This document shows, in pieces, positions 50,132 through 50,237 of a stretch of DNA of 50,237 nt. This DNA comes from Alphaproteobacteria bacterium. Its GTDB lineage: Bacteria; Pseudomonadota; Alphaproteobacteria; UBA9219. Below the pieces are notes generated by a model that worked only from the letters and a program-made list of their open reading frames with translations, made no database searches and was not told where the DNA came from. The stretch spans positions 1 to 50,237 of the forward strand of contig JAQUYN010000008.1 of NCBI GenBank assembly GCA_028691835.1, given 5' to 3'. Position numbers and translations under genes: made by a program. Position 1 is the first letter of the stretch. Each line of letters opens with the position of its first letter.

Positions 50132-50237
50132 TCAAGCGCCAATATGCTCACGAGCATCGACCATAGCCCACCCCGACTTGTCAACAAACAGGGCCTGATG
50201 CAGTTTGTTATTCTTGGCGTGGCCCGTGCAATAGCCA
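50132..50237 (-). CDS. C-terminal end of an unidentified protein, truncated by the window edge
   Basis: Thirty-four residues before a TGA at 50132-50134 are visible: GYCTGHAKNNKLHQALFVD and onward to VDAREHIGA. The stretch looks coding (balanced codons, conserved-looking Cys, His and Trp), but no family can be named from it. It would be the gene upstream of carD on the same strand. Confidence 0.5.
   Translation of the reverse strand, partial: GYCTGHAKNNKLHQALFVDKSGWAMVDAREHIGA

Overview
The window is a chromosomal segment of an alphaproteobacterium of moderate GC (close to half by eye). The evidence is lineage-typical gene order and proteins. These include secG-pyrG-...-eno-ftsB-pdhA-pdhB-pdhC-lpd-lipA with a lipoyl domain fused to the PDH E1 beta subunit, bamD-recN-ligA, ftsE-ftsX-ydcF-plsC, dgt-argS-SPOR, the polar organiser PopZ, the SciP (DUF1153) cell-cycle regulator and a CarD regulator. 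The genus cannot be fixed from this sequence. No tRNA, rRNA, CRISPR array, prophage or transposase gene was seen.

Layout. Positions 1-12.5 kb (minus strand) hold a partial argE, lipoate synthase, the whole pyruvate dehydrogenase operon, an FtsB-like divisome protein, enolase, two tandem solute-binding paralogues, CTP synthase and SecG. Positions 12.9-18.4 kb hold an unrecognised helical protein, an MsbA-type lipid flippase, PopZ and a two-gene nucleotide-sugar (uronate) module. Positions 18.7-29.2 kb (plus strand) form a tightly overlapping run: an RsmB-like rRNA methyltransferase, trpD, trpC, a DegT-family aminotransferase, a small lipoprotein, bamD, recN, ligA and a GGDEF diguanylate cyclase. 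Positions 29.4-32.8 kb (minus) carry plsC, ydcF, ftsX, ftsE and a MarR regulator.

Positions 33.2-36.1 kb are the most unusual part. First comes a chemoreceptor whose sensor is a 3-hydroxyacyl-CoA dehydrogenase NAD-binding domain that appears to have lost its catalytic residues. Then comes a possible isoleucine-rich micro-ORF, a hairpin-rich leader and an orphan 228-residue protein. Positions 36.1-40.3 kb contain a phosphomannomutase and three TadE/TadG-type pseudopilin or pilus-assembly genes. Positions 40.5-50.2 kb contain sciP, an ETF-beta-lysine-type methyltransferase, ubiA, fliJ-fliI, a SPOR protein, argS, dgt, xth, carD and a truncated gene at the edge.

Functional themes. Central carbon metabolism (Eno, PDH, LipA) is linked to division (FtsB). 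The envelope and division are represented by FtsEX, BamD, MsbA, SPOR, PlsC and Tad. Polarity, cell cycle and motility are represented by PopZ, SciP, FliI/FliJ, the chemoreceptor and the diguanylate cyclase. Short dispersed repeats with TAATACCA-like termini lie in five intergenic regions, often between convergent genes. Two unrelated hairpin elements sit between genes of the left-hand operons.
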